60,210 nucleotides of DNA, taken from Flavobacteriales bacterium (lineage in GTDB: Bacteria; Bacteroidota; Bacteroidia; Flavobacteriales; Flavobacteriaceae). Of the stretch, positions 1-7,045 are shown one piece after another. A model generated the notes under the pieces. It was given only the letters and a program-made list of their open reading frames with translations, did not search any database and was not told the origin of the DNA. Location: positions 1 to 60,210 of the forward strand of contig JABMNH010000046.1 of the NCBI GenBank assembly GCA_013205245.1, written 5' to 3'. The stretch's first letter is position 1. The number at the start of each line of letters is the position of its first letter. The position numbers and the translations under genes are program-made.

Positions 1-12
1 CTGCCACCCCGA
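1..12 (+). tRNA. 3' end of a tRNA-Pro gene (partial)
   Basis: The window opens inside a tRNA. Bases 1-4 can be the 3' side of a T-stem, 5-11 (CACCCCG) the 3' acceptor strand and A12 the discriminator. This acceptor would pair with CGGGGTG, the usual 5' end of flavobacterial tRNA-Pro. The body of the gene lies outside the window, so identity rests on the acceptor sequence alone and on recall of the family. Confidence 0.55.
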
Positions 13-57
13 CTAATTGATAAGTTATAATTACAATTAGGTAACTTATTAATTAAT

Positions 58-131
<74 letters not shown>

Positions 132-140
132 CAAATGGCT

Positions 141-169
141 AAAAGGTCTGCATTTTTTGTAGACCTTTT
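141..169 (+). terminator. Terminator-like hairpin after tRNA-Arg
   Basis: AAAAGGTCT (141-149) pairs perfectly with AGACCTTTT (161-169), extended inwards by a G-T and a C-G pair, leaving a 7-base loop. The T-run after it is short (GTGTTTT). Its place 10 bases after the tRNA suggests it ends the tRNA transcript. The rest of the gap to 317 is AT-rich; it holds one weak hairpin (228-237 with 249-258) and no gene that I can see. Confidence 0.6.
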
Positions 170-317
170 GTGTTTTAAATAAGTTACAAGAATTTGTTTA
201 TAAAAAGACACTCCCTAATCTATTTAAAAGAAGAAAATTGTGTGATTTTTTTCTTCTTCAATCTTGTAAGACTTTCTTTTAAAATTATTAGTTATTTTAG
301 CATCAGAATTTTATAAC

Positions 318-1043
318 ATGAAGATAATAGCAATGATTCCGGCGCGCTACCAAGCCAGTCGTTTTCCTGGAAAATTAATGCAAAATCTTAGTGGTAAATC
401 GGTTATCTTAACAACGTACCAAGCAACCGTTAATACCCATTTATTCGATGCCGTTTATGTGGTAACTGACAGCTCTGTTATTTTTGATGAAATCACCAAC
501 AATGGGGGACAAGCTATTATGAGTTTAAAATCCCACGAAAGTGGCAGCGACCGTATTGCCGAGGCTGTAGCCGATATGAATGTAGATGTTATCGTCAATG
601 TGCAAGGCGATGAACCTTTTACAAAAAAGGAAACATTGGCGCCACTTTTAGATGTTTTTAAATCCGATGTCAAAAACCAAATAGCATTGGCCTCTTTAAT
701 GACACCTTTAACGGATAAAAACGACATAGAAAATCCTAATAACGTGAAAGTAACTGTAAACAAAGATGGTTTTGCTTTAAATTTTTCAAGAAAACCCATT
801 TCTTCTCAGCAAAAAGACGCCGCTATTTATTATAAACACATTGGTATTTATGCTTTTAGAAAAGAAGCCTTGATTCAGTTTACAAAACTACCTATGGCGC
901 CTCTAGAAATTACCGAGAGATTAGAAAACCTGCGTTTTATTTATAATAACATGCCTATTAAAATGCTCGCATCTAAATACAACCCTATTGGCATTGACAC
1001 ACCAGAAGATTTAGAAAATGCCAGACAATTACTAGACAATTAG
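318..1043 (+). CDS. kdsB: 3-deoxy-manno-octulosonate cytidylyltransferase
   Basis: CMP-Kdo synthetase: it activates Kdo with CTP so that it can be attached to lipid A in the inner core of lipopolysaccharide. The 241-residue length is normal for the family. The N-terminal nucleotide-binding motif [13 protein letters not shown] (residues 7-19) and the NVQGDEP motif near residue 94 are both present, as is the C-terminal GIDTPEDLE segment typical of KdsB. The ATG start sits directly before the conserved strand. It is followed after 58 bases by hisS on the same strand. The cytoplasmic location fits the lack of a signal peptide. Family knowledge and the visible motifs agree, so the call is firm. 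Confidence 0.96.
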   Translation: MKIIAMIPARYQASRFPGKLMQNLSGKSVILTTYQATVNTHLFDAVYVVTDSSVIFDEITNNGGQAIMSLKSHESGSDRIAEAVADMNVDVIVNVQGDEPFTKKETLAPLLDVFKSDVKNQIALASLMTPLTDKNDIENPNNVKVTVNKDGFALNFSRKPISSQQKDAAIYYKHIGIYAFRKEALIQFTKLPMAPLEITERLENLRFIYNNMPIKMLASKYNPIGIDTPEDLENARQLLDN

Positions 1044-1101
1044 CGCAGATTTTAAGATATTTGCAACTTGTTACTCAAAACAACACGAATACAATTTCAT
1101 T

Positions 1102-2475
1102 ATGGCGGTTAAACCAAGCATCCCAAAAGGCACACGTGATTTTTCGCCTACCCAAGTGGCGCAACGCAATTATATATTTAACACGATAAAAACATCGTTT
1201 GAATTGTTTGGCTTTCAGCCGATAGAAACACCAGCATTTGAAAATAGCAGTACCCTTATGGGGAAATATGGAGAAGAAGGCGACCGCTTGATTTTTAAAA
1301 TTTTGAATTCGGGAGATTATTTGAGTAAAGTTTCAGATATAGATTTATCTAAAAAAGACTCTAAGAAAGTAACATCTCAAATCTCCGAAAAAGCCTTACG
1401 CTACGACTTAACCGTGCCCTTTGCACGTTATGTAGTACAACACCAAAACGACATTACTTTTCCGTTTAAACGTTATCAAATGCAACCTGTTTGGCGGGCA
1501 GACCGTCCACAAAAAGGACGTTTTAGAGAATTTTATCAATGCGATGCCGATGTGGTTGGCAGCACATCTTTATGGCAAGAAGTCAGTTTTGTACAATTGT
1601 ATGACGATGCTTTTAGTAAATTAAAATTCACCAATACAGTCATCAAATTAAATAACCGAAAAATTTTATCGGGCTTGGCCGAAATTATTGGGGCTAAAGA
1701 TAAACTCATAGATTTTACAGTAGCTTTAGATAAGCTAGATAAAATAGGTATTGAAGGTGTTACAAAAGAAATGCTGTCTAAAGGTATTAGCGAAGAAGCT
1801 CTTAAAAAAGTACAGCCACTATTTCATTTTACAGGGACAAACCAAGATAAATTATCAGAGTTGCGCACAATGTTGGCCACATCTGAAGAAGGTATAAAAG
1901 GCGTTGAAGAATTACAATTTGTGGTAGATGCTTTAGAAGAAATAGGTTTACAATCGGCTATATTAAAAATAGATGTAACCTTAGCACGTGGTTTAAACTA
2001 TTACACAGGTGCTATTTTTGAAGTAGAAATACCTGGCGTAAAAGTAGGCTCAGTAGGCGGTGGTGGTCGTTACGACGATTTAACAGAAATTTTCGGACTT
2101 AAAAATATAAGTGGTGTGGGTATTTCGTTTGGTCTTGATCGTATTTATTTGGCTTTAGAAGAATTACATTTATTTGAAGCTGTGGTTTTGTCAAAACCAA
2201 AAGCTCTATTTATAAATTTTGGTGATAAAGAAGCTATGTATGCTGTAAAAGCTATCAAGGTTTTACGACAGAACAAAATACAATCAGAGCTTTATCCTGA
2301 TGCTGCTAAAATGAAAAAACAAATGATGTATGCCGATAAGCGCAACATTCCTTTTGTTATTTTGGCTGGCAGTTCAGAAATTGCAAAAGAAGAATTTACA
2401 TTAAAAAATATGCAGAGTGGCAATCAGCAAAATTGTTCTCAAAAAGAGCTGATTGAAATACTAAAGAATGCTTAA
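1102..2475 (+). CDS. hisS: Histidyl-tRNA synthetase
   Basis: Class II aminoacyl-tRNA synthetase that charges tRNA-His. Visible motifs are GTRDF near the N-terminus, motif 2 ([17 protein letters not shown], about residues 134-150), the upstream [12 protein letters not shown] segment, and the histidine-specific [16 protein letters not shown] stretch around residue 294. The C-terminal third is an anticodon-binding domain. At 457 residues it is slightly longer than the E. coli enzyme, as is usual in Bacteroidota. A near-consensus -7 box (GATATTTG) lies in the 58-base gap after kdsB. The end of the gene carries the promoter for folE: its stop codon lies inside the -7 element. Confidence 0.96.
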   Translation: MAVKPSIPKGTRDFSPTQVAQRNYIFNTIKTSFELFGFQPIETPAFENSSTLMGKYGEEGDRLIFKILNSGDYLSKVSDIDLSKKDSKKVTSQISEKALRYDLTVPFARYVVQHQNDITFPFKRYQMQPVWRADRPQKGRFREFYQCDADVVGSTSLWQEVSFVQLYDDAFSKLKFTNTVIKLNNRKILSGLAEIIGAKDKLIDFTVALDKLDKIGIEGVTKEMLSKGISEEALKKVQPLFHFTGTNQDKLSELRTMLATSEEGIKGVEELQFVVDALEEIGLQSAILKIDVTLARGLNYYTGAIFEVEIPGVKVGSVGGGGRYDDLTEIFGLKNISGVGISFGLDRIYLALEELHLFEAVVLSKPKALFINFGDKEAMYAVKAIKVLRQNKIQSELYPDAAKMKKQMMYADKRNIPFVILAGSSEIAKEEFTLKNMQSGNQQNCSQKELIEILKNA

Positions 2476-2480
2476 CTTTG
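2453..2480 (+). promoter_or_regulatory. Promoter of folE (TTG-N17-TAACTTTG)
   Basis: TTG at 2453-2455 is followed after 17 bases by TAACTTTG at 2473-2480, a match to the Bacteroidota sigma factor consensus (TTG, then TAnnTTTG). The -7 element includes the TAA stop codon of hisS. Transcription would start just before the ATG at 2500, leaving a very short 5' untranslated region. Confidence 0.65.
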
Positions 2481-2499
2481 CATCTTAAAATTGAATATT

Positions 2500-3195
2500 A
2501 TGTTTGAAGGAAAAAATGGTAAAAACCATCATGAGATAGATGATTTAGGAGATGACCATATAAGCACATCGGCTATAACGCCTTTACGAACTGATGCTTT
2601 TGACATGCCTGATGAAGACAAAATTAAAGCTATAGAATCAGATTTTGGACATATTTTGCATACTTTAGGTTTAGATTTAACAGACGACAGCTTAAAAGGA
2701 ACACCAAGACGTGTGGCAAAAGCTTTTGTAAACGAATTGTTTTCGGGATTAAATCCAACCAAAAAACCAAGATTGTCAACATTTGATAATAATTACAAAT
2801 ATGGTGAAATGTTGGTCGAAAAAAACATTGTTTTATACACCACATGTGAGCATCATTTTTTGCCAATTATAGGGCGTGCTCACGTGGCTTATATTTCTAA
2901 AGGGAAAGTAATAGGTTTATCTAAAATGAACCGCATCGTAGATTATTATGCCAAACGTCCACAAGTTCAAGAACGCTTAACCATGCAAGTTGTACAAGCT
3001 TTGCAAAAAGCATTAGGTACGCCAGATGTGGCTTGTGTTATAGACGCCAAGCATTTGTGTGTAAATTCGCGTGGTATTAGAGATATTGCTAGCAGTACCG
3101 TAACAGCAGAATTTGGTGGTGTTTTTAAAAACGAAAGCACAAAAAAAGAATTTATAGATTATATTAAATTAGAAACCGATTTTAATTTAAAATAG
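2500..3195 (+). CDS. folE: GTP cyclohydrolase I
   Basis: Converts GTP to 7,8-dihydroneopterin triphosphate, the first step of tetrahydrofolate synthesis. It carries the zinc and active-site segment TTCEHHFLPIIGRAHVAYI and the downstream LSKMNRIVDYYAKRPQVQERLT, both diagnostic of FolE type I. I choose ATG 2500 rather than the in-frame TTG at 2491, because the promoter ends at 2480 and ATG is the stronger codon; this gives 231 residues. The first 40 or so residues are a variable acidic extension. The gene ends 21 bases before a strong terminator and is convergent with the acyl-CoA reductase gene. Confidence 0.95.
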   Translation: MFEGKNGKNHHEIDDLGDDHISTSAITPLRTDAFDMPDEDKIKAIESDFGHILHTLGLDLTDDSLKGTPRRVAKAFVNELFSGLNPTKKPRLSTFDNNYKYGEMLVEKNIVLYTTCEHHFLPIIGRAHVAYISKGKVIGLSKMNRIVDYYAKRPQVQERLTMQVVQALQKALGTPDVACVIDAKHLCVNSRGIRDIASSTVTAEFGGVFKNESTKKEFIDYIKLETDFNLK

Positions 3196-3215
3196 TAAAC
3201 TTAAAATATACTTTT

Positions 3216-3246
3216 AAAAATACGCCTAATGGGCGTATTTTTTTTG
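3216..3246. terminator. Bidirectional terminator between folE and the acyl-CoA reductase gene
   Basis: An 11-bp stem (3216-3226 with 3232-3242) surrounds a 5-base loop and is followed by a run of T on the plus strand (to 3246). The A-run on the left gives a T-run on the minus strand. It therefore serves both convergent genes. Confidence 0.8.
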
Positions 3247-3259
3247 CCCATACTTAAAA

Positions 3260-4318
3260 TTAAAGCGCTTCTAAAAATGCCAAAGTATCAACACCATCGG
3301 CATAATCCCATAATTTAGGCAGTTGTGTTGTACCAAAGGCAATGGCCTTTTTTATTGAAGATTGTCCCACAATACATTGCAAGTTATCGGCATCATTTTG
3401 AAGTTTAAGATCTAGCTGATGTAAATCATCGTAATATTCATAAAACAAAGTGGCAATAGGCGAGGTGTTGCTAGTGTCTTCTTTAAGCATTAAAAACCCA
3501 TTTTCAAGCAATTTAAAAAGACTCATTAGATAAACAGCTTTGTTGTAGTCGTAATTATTTTGATATTTGGTGTAGTTTATAAGCTCTTTGTACGAATAAA
3601 TAGCATTAAATAAAGGATCGAAATCATAAGCTTTAGGAACGTATAACTTAGACACACTGCGGCATCCCAAACCAAAATACCTAAAAATGTCATCACCCAA
3701 TAAAGTCAATTCATTGGAAGTTTCACTACCAGTTAAAACAGCAACCGAATTCCGGCTGTTGCGAATAATGTTTGGGTATTTTCCAAAATAGTAATCAAAA
3801 TAGCGCGCTGTATTGTTACTTCCTGTGGCGATAACGGCATCGAATCCTTCTAATTTTTCTTCCGTAAAACGGATATAATCTTTAAACTCTGGCGCAATAA
3901 ATTCTAAATATTTTGCTAAAAGTGGTAACAAATATTTATCGTTATGCGATTGTTTTACCAATACTTTATGACCAGAAATTAATGCCGAAATAAAATCGTG
4001 AAAACCAACCAGCGGAATGTTTCCAGCCATGACAATTGCCACAGTTTTAGAAGTGTTTTTATCTAAAGTGTAATTTGATGTCCATTTGTTTAAATTACTT
4101 GATGTTAGTTCATTACTCCAACTTTTGCATGCGTAAATTAAATGATCTAAAATAAACCACGAATTAAATTCATATTGACGTTTTAGTTGCATGGCAAAGG
4201 CATCAAAATAGGCATTGTTGATATCTTGACTGTCGTTTTTTTGAAATGGATGAGTAGAAAATTGAGCTAAAAAGTGGCCTAATTTTTCAAAAGCAATAAT
4301 TCTATCTGTTAAGGTCAT
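3260..4318 (-). CDS. LuxC-like acyl-CoA reductase
   Basis: Resembles the LuxC and acyl-CoA reductase branch of the aldehyde dehydrogenase superfamily, which reduces an acyl-thioester to an aldehyde with NADPH. Visible signs are the nucleotide-binding region with IVMAGNIPLVGFHDF (about residues 95-109), ATGSNNTARYFDYYF (about 164-178), and YFGLGCRSVSKLYV, where Cys219 is the likely acyl-accepting nucleophile. The 352-residue length is shorter than the bioluminescence LuxC. It is divergent from a ferredoxin gene, 63 bases away. No luxA, luxB or other lux gene is nearby, so light production is not implied. The physiological substrate is unknown; the fold assignment is solid. Confidence 0.85.
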   Translation of the reverse strand: MTLTDRIIAFEKLGHFLAQFSTHPFQKNDSQDINNAYFDAFAMQLKRQYEFNSWFILDHLIYACKSWSNELTSSNLNKWTSNYTLDKNTSKTVAIVMAGNIPLVGFHDFISALISGHKVLVKQSHNDKYLLPLLAKYLEFIAPEFKDYIRFTEEKLEGFDAVIATGSNNTARYFDYYFGKYPNIIRNSRNSVAVLTGSETSNELTLLGDDIFRYFGLGCRSVSKLYVPKAYDFDPLFNAIYSYKELINYTKYQNNYDYNKAVYLMSLFKLLENGFLMLKEDTSNTSPIATLFYEYYDDLHQLDLKLQNDADNLQCIVGQSSIKKAIAFGTTQLPKLWDYADGVDTLAFLEAL

Positions 4319-4348
4319 TTGTAAAAAGTATAAATCGTAATAAACGCA

Positions 4349-4356
4349 TATATTTG
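4349..4356 (+). promoter_or_regulatory. -7 element (TATATTTG) upstream of the ferredoxin gene
   Basis: Exact TAnnTTTG match 25 bases before the ferredoxin ATG at 4382. No well-spaced TTG was found upstream, so only the -7 half is supported. Confidence 0.5.
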
Positions 4357-4381
4357 CGGGTACAAATTTAACAAAAATACC

Positions 4382-4735
4382 ATGGCAATAATTATAACAG
4401 ATGAATGTATTAATTGTGGTGCTTGTGAACCCGAATGTCCTAACAATGCTATTTACGAAGCTGCCGAAGATTGGCGCTTTGCCGATGGTACAAATTTAAA
4501 CGTACAAATAATTTTACCTTCTGGAAAAACAGCTGATGCCAATGCCAATAATGAGCCGGTATCTGATGAGTATTATTTTATAGTTTCCGATAAATGTACC
4601 GAGTGTAAAGGTTTTCATGATGAGCCTCAATGCGCTGCTGTGTGCCCTGTAGATTGTTGTATTCCCGATGAAGATTGCGAAGAAACAGAAGCTACATTAC
4701 TTAGTAAAAAAGACTTTTTGCATAGAGAAGATTAG
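4382..4735 (+). CDS. 4Fe-4S dicluster ferredoxin
   Basis: A small acidic electron carrier of 117 residues. The first cluster motif is CINCGACEPECP (residues 9-20). The second is split: CTECKGFHDEPQC followed by AAVCPVDCC, as in the Allochromatium-type 2[4Fe-4S] ferredoxins, which have an insertion between cysteines of the second cluster. It has no signal peptide, so it is cytoplasmic. It shares a 63-base divergent promoter region with the LuxC-like reductase, a pairing that I recall from other flavobacteria; a shared redox role is inference. It is convergent with the SulP gene, 8 bases away. Confidence 0.93.
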   Translation: MAIIITDECINCGACEPECPNNAIYEAAEDWRFADGTNLNVQIILPSGKTADANANNEPVSDEYYFIVSDKCTECKGFHDEPQCAAVCPVDCCIPDEDCEETEATLLSKKDFLHRED

Positions 4736-4743
4736 AAATAAAA

Positions 4744-6396
4744 TTATATTGAAGTTTTAGCTTCATACAATTTTTTGGCATGATTTAAAGCCGATTTAAA
4801 AGTATCAAAAATATTGTTTTTGTTGATGATTTTTACAATACCGTTTTTCTCTAATTCAATAAGGACTTGTGGTCTAACACCAGAAAGTACAATGCTAACA
4901 TCAGAAGTTTCTTTTAATGATTTTAGCACTTCTAAAAAGTTATGAATACCTGTGGCATCAACAAATGGTACATGACGCATACGCACAATAAGTACTTTAC
5001 TTGTAAAGCCCAAATCTTTAATAACCTTGGCATATTGTTTTGCTGACGCAAAAAATAAAGGGCCGCTTATTTCGTAAATAGAAAGCCCTTTTGGCAAATC
5101 AGAATAATCTTCTATCAAATCACTATCAATATCGTCTGATAAATTAGCGCCTAAATTAGACATACGTCTCATAAATAATAAGGCAGAAAGCACAACACCA
5201 ACTTCAATAGCGATTGTTAAATCTACAAAAACCGTTAATAAAAATGTGCTAAGCAAAATAATTATGTCAAATGACGAGCTGTGTAGAATTGATTTAAAAG
5301 AGCGCCATTCGCTCATGTTATAAGCCACAATAATAAGTACGCCAGCTAAAACAGACATCGGAATTAATTTTGCCCATTGCCCAAAAAAGAGCATTATCAA
5401 CAATAATGTTATGGCGTGTATGATACCAGCAATAGGGGTTCTACCGCCATTTTTAACATTGGTAGCTGTTCTTGCAATAGCACCAGTTGCGGGAATGCCC
5501 CCAAAAAAAGGAATGACCATATTGGCAATACCTTGAGCAATTAATTCTGTATTAGAACGGTGATTTCCACCAATCATCCCATCAGAAACCACAGCAGAAA
5601 GTAAAGATTCTATACCACCTAATAATGCTATTGTAAGAGCGGGAGCTAGGTATAAAGAAAAATTATTTAATTTGAAATGAGGGACAGAAAAATTAAAATG
5701 CGCTGGAATACCACCAAAAAAAGATTCAATCGTTGTAACTGGTAAATCAACTATTTGAACAAAAATTGTGATGGCTATAATGGCGATAAATGAGCCCGGT
5801 ACTTTTGTCTTTAATTTGGTAAATAATAAAATTGTAAATATGGTAACCAAAGTAATAGATAAAGCATAATAGTTAACATGAGCGATATGTTCGTAAAATA
5901 ACTGCCATTTATCTATAAAACCAGAGGGTACTTTATCAATATCTAAACCAAGTGCATCTCTAATTTGTGTAGAAAATATTACTACGGCAATACCGCTGGT
6001 AAATCCTACAACTAAAGAATGGGGAAAATATTTTAGCAGAGAACCCAACTTTAACAAGCCAAACAATATTAAAATAAAACCAGCCATAACAGAAGAAATA
6101 GCAAGACCATCTAAACCATATTTTTCTACAATACCATATAAAATAATAATAAATGCACCCGTTGGACCACCAATCTGAACACGGCTACCACCTAATAGTG
6201 AAATTAGAAATCCCGCTATAATAGCTGTAATCAACCCTTTTTCTGGAGAAACACCTGAGGCTACAGCAAAAGCGATGGCTAAAGGTATGGCCACGATACC
6301 CACAACAACACCTGCAAAAATATCTGCAGTTATCTGTTTTCTTGAAATACCCGTTTTTAATAAACTAAAAAATTTAGGTTTAAAAATATAATCCAT
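4744..6396 (-). CDS. SulP family anion transporter with STAS domain
   Basis: Inner-membrane transporter of the SLC26/SulP family, which moves sulfate, bicarbonate or other anions. The N-terminal part (about residues 1-410) is strongly hydrophobic, with many membrane spans. It includes the family signatures GVVVGIVAIPLAIAFAVASG and GGSRVQIGGPTGAFI. A cytoplasmic STAS domain follows (about 430-540), with the segment MRHVPFVDATGIHNF that resembles anti-sigma-factor antagonists. The 550-residue length is normal. No carbonic anhydrase or cys gene is adjacent, so the substrate cannot be chosen between sulfate and bicarbonate. A -7 element lies 20 bases before its start. Confidence 0.93.
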   Translation of the reverse strand: MDYIFKPKFFSLLKTGISRKQITADIFAGVVVGIVAIPLAIAFAVASGVSPEKGLITAIIAGFLISLLGGSRVQIGGPTGAFIIILYGIVEKYGLDGLAISSVMAGFILILFGLLKLGSLLKYFPHSLVVGFTSGIAVVIFSTQIRDALGLDIDKVPSGFIDKWQLFYEHIAHVNYYALSITLVTIFTILLFTKLKTKVPGSFIAIIAITIFVQIVDLPVTTIESFFGGIPAHFNFSVPHFKLNNFSLYLAPALTIALLGGIESLLSAVVSDGMIGGNHRSNTELIAQGIANMVIPFFGGIPATGAIARTATNVKNGGRTPIAGIIHAITLLLIMLFFGQWAKLIPMSVLAGVLIIVAYNMSEWRSFKSILHSSSFDIIILLSTFLLTVFVDLTIAIEVGVVLSALLFMRRMSNLGANLSDDIDSDLIEDYSDLPKGLSIYEISGPLFFASAKQYAKVIKDLGFTSKVLIVRMRHVPFVDATGIHNFLEVLKSLKETSDVSIVLSGVRPQVLIELEKNGIVKIINKNNIFDTFKSALNHAKKLYEAKTSI

Positions 6397-6416
6397 ATTT
6401 TAAAAAATATAAGTTA

Positions 6417-6424
6417 CAAAATTA
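6417..6424 (-). promoter_or_regulatory. -7 element (TAATTTTG) of the SulP gene
   Basis: On the minus strand TAATTTTG lies 20 bases upstream of the ATG at 6396, a match to TAnnTTTG. No TTG is present at the expected upstream distance. Confidence 0.4.
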
Positions 6425-6517
6425 ATGTTTTATTCCATTTTTGGTAGGGAAGCTCTTAAAACATTTGTCATTGCTAAAGAAGTGAAACAATCTTTACAAT
6501 ATGTCTTGGTACATAGA

Positions 6518-6910
6518 CTAGTGTTCAATAATAATTTTGTCAATATCTGATAATATTTTATCTGAAACGTCTGTTTTTCTTATTTCTCCACCTAATAATA
6601 CCAATCTCCAAAAGGTGTCGGCATCTTTTGGAATGGGGAAATTTTTAAATGTTATTTCAGATTCTTTCTTACTCATAGCTCTATATTTTATAGAATGAAA
6701 AACAGCACAAATATAATCGTTCACATCAGTTTGTGTAAAATTGGTTTTAAATGCGTCTCTTAAATCTGGATTATTGGCAAAACACACATTTCCATTAGTT
6801 TCATTTTCAGAAATAAATGTGAGTTTTAATTTTTGAGATATTTGATTGGTAAGATTTGTTACTGTCACTGATTGGGAACTCCCTAAAATTGGGATGACTT
6901 TATTTAGCAT
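6518..6910 (-). CDS. Short protein resembling the C-terminus of type ISP restriction-modification enzymes (probable remnant)
   Basis: 130 residues with no signal peptide. Two blocks are recognisable: DVNDYICAVFHSIKYR (residues 62-77) and FPIPKDADTFWRLVLLGGEIR (91-111). They match the pattern YIYAVLHSPxYR ... FPRIPxPKDxxxFWxLxxLGxELR that closes single-polypeptide (type ISP) restriction-modification enzymes of the LlaBIII kind. The normal linker between the blocks (EFLKIDFPRI) is eroded here. The nuclease, helicase and methyltransferase parts, over 1,000 residues, are absent. The ORF is intact with an ATG start, so it is either a decaying fragment or a domesticated small protein. No other restriction-modification gene is in the window. 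Homology is from motif recall, not a search. Confidence 0.6.
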   Translation of the reverse strand: MLNKVIPILGSSQSVTVTNLTNQISQKLKLTFISENETNGNVCFANNPDLRDAFKTNFTQTDVNDYICAVFHSIKYRAMSKKESEITFKNFPIPKDADTFWRLVLLGGEIRKTDVSDKILSDIDKIIIEH

Positions 6911-6978
6911 TAAAGGGATTTATTTTTATTCCCTATAAAATTACAATAATTTTTTAATGTACTAATATTAAAGTCTTT

Positions 6979-7009
6979 CAAAAAAAAGAGGCGCTTAATA
7001 GCGCCTCTT
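6979..7009 (-). terminator. Terminator of the TonB receptor gene
   Basis: GAGGCGC (6988-6994) pairs with GCGCCTC (7001-7007), extended by A-T pairs, with a 6-base loop. On the minus strand it is followed by a run of T (the A-run at 6980-6987). It lies about 40 bases beyond the stop codon of the receptor gene. Confidence 0.85.
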
Positions 7010-7045
7010 AAAATTAGATTTTGAAAATCTGGTAAGAATTTTGAA

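Noticed and set aside
3260-4735. Possible bioluminescence locus because of the LuxC-like gene
   Set aside because: No luxA, luxB, luxD or luxE is present; LuxC-like reductases without lux genes are common in flavobacteria as I recall.
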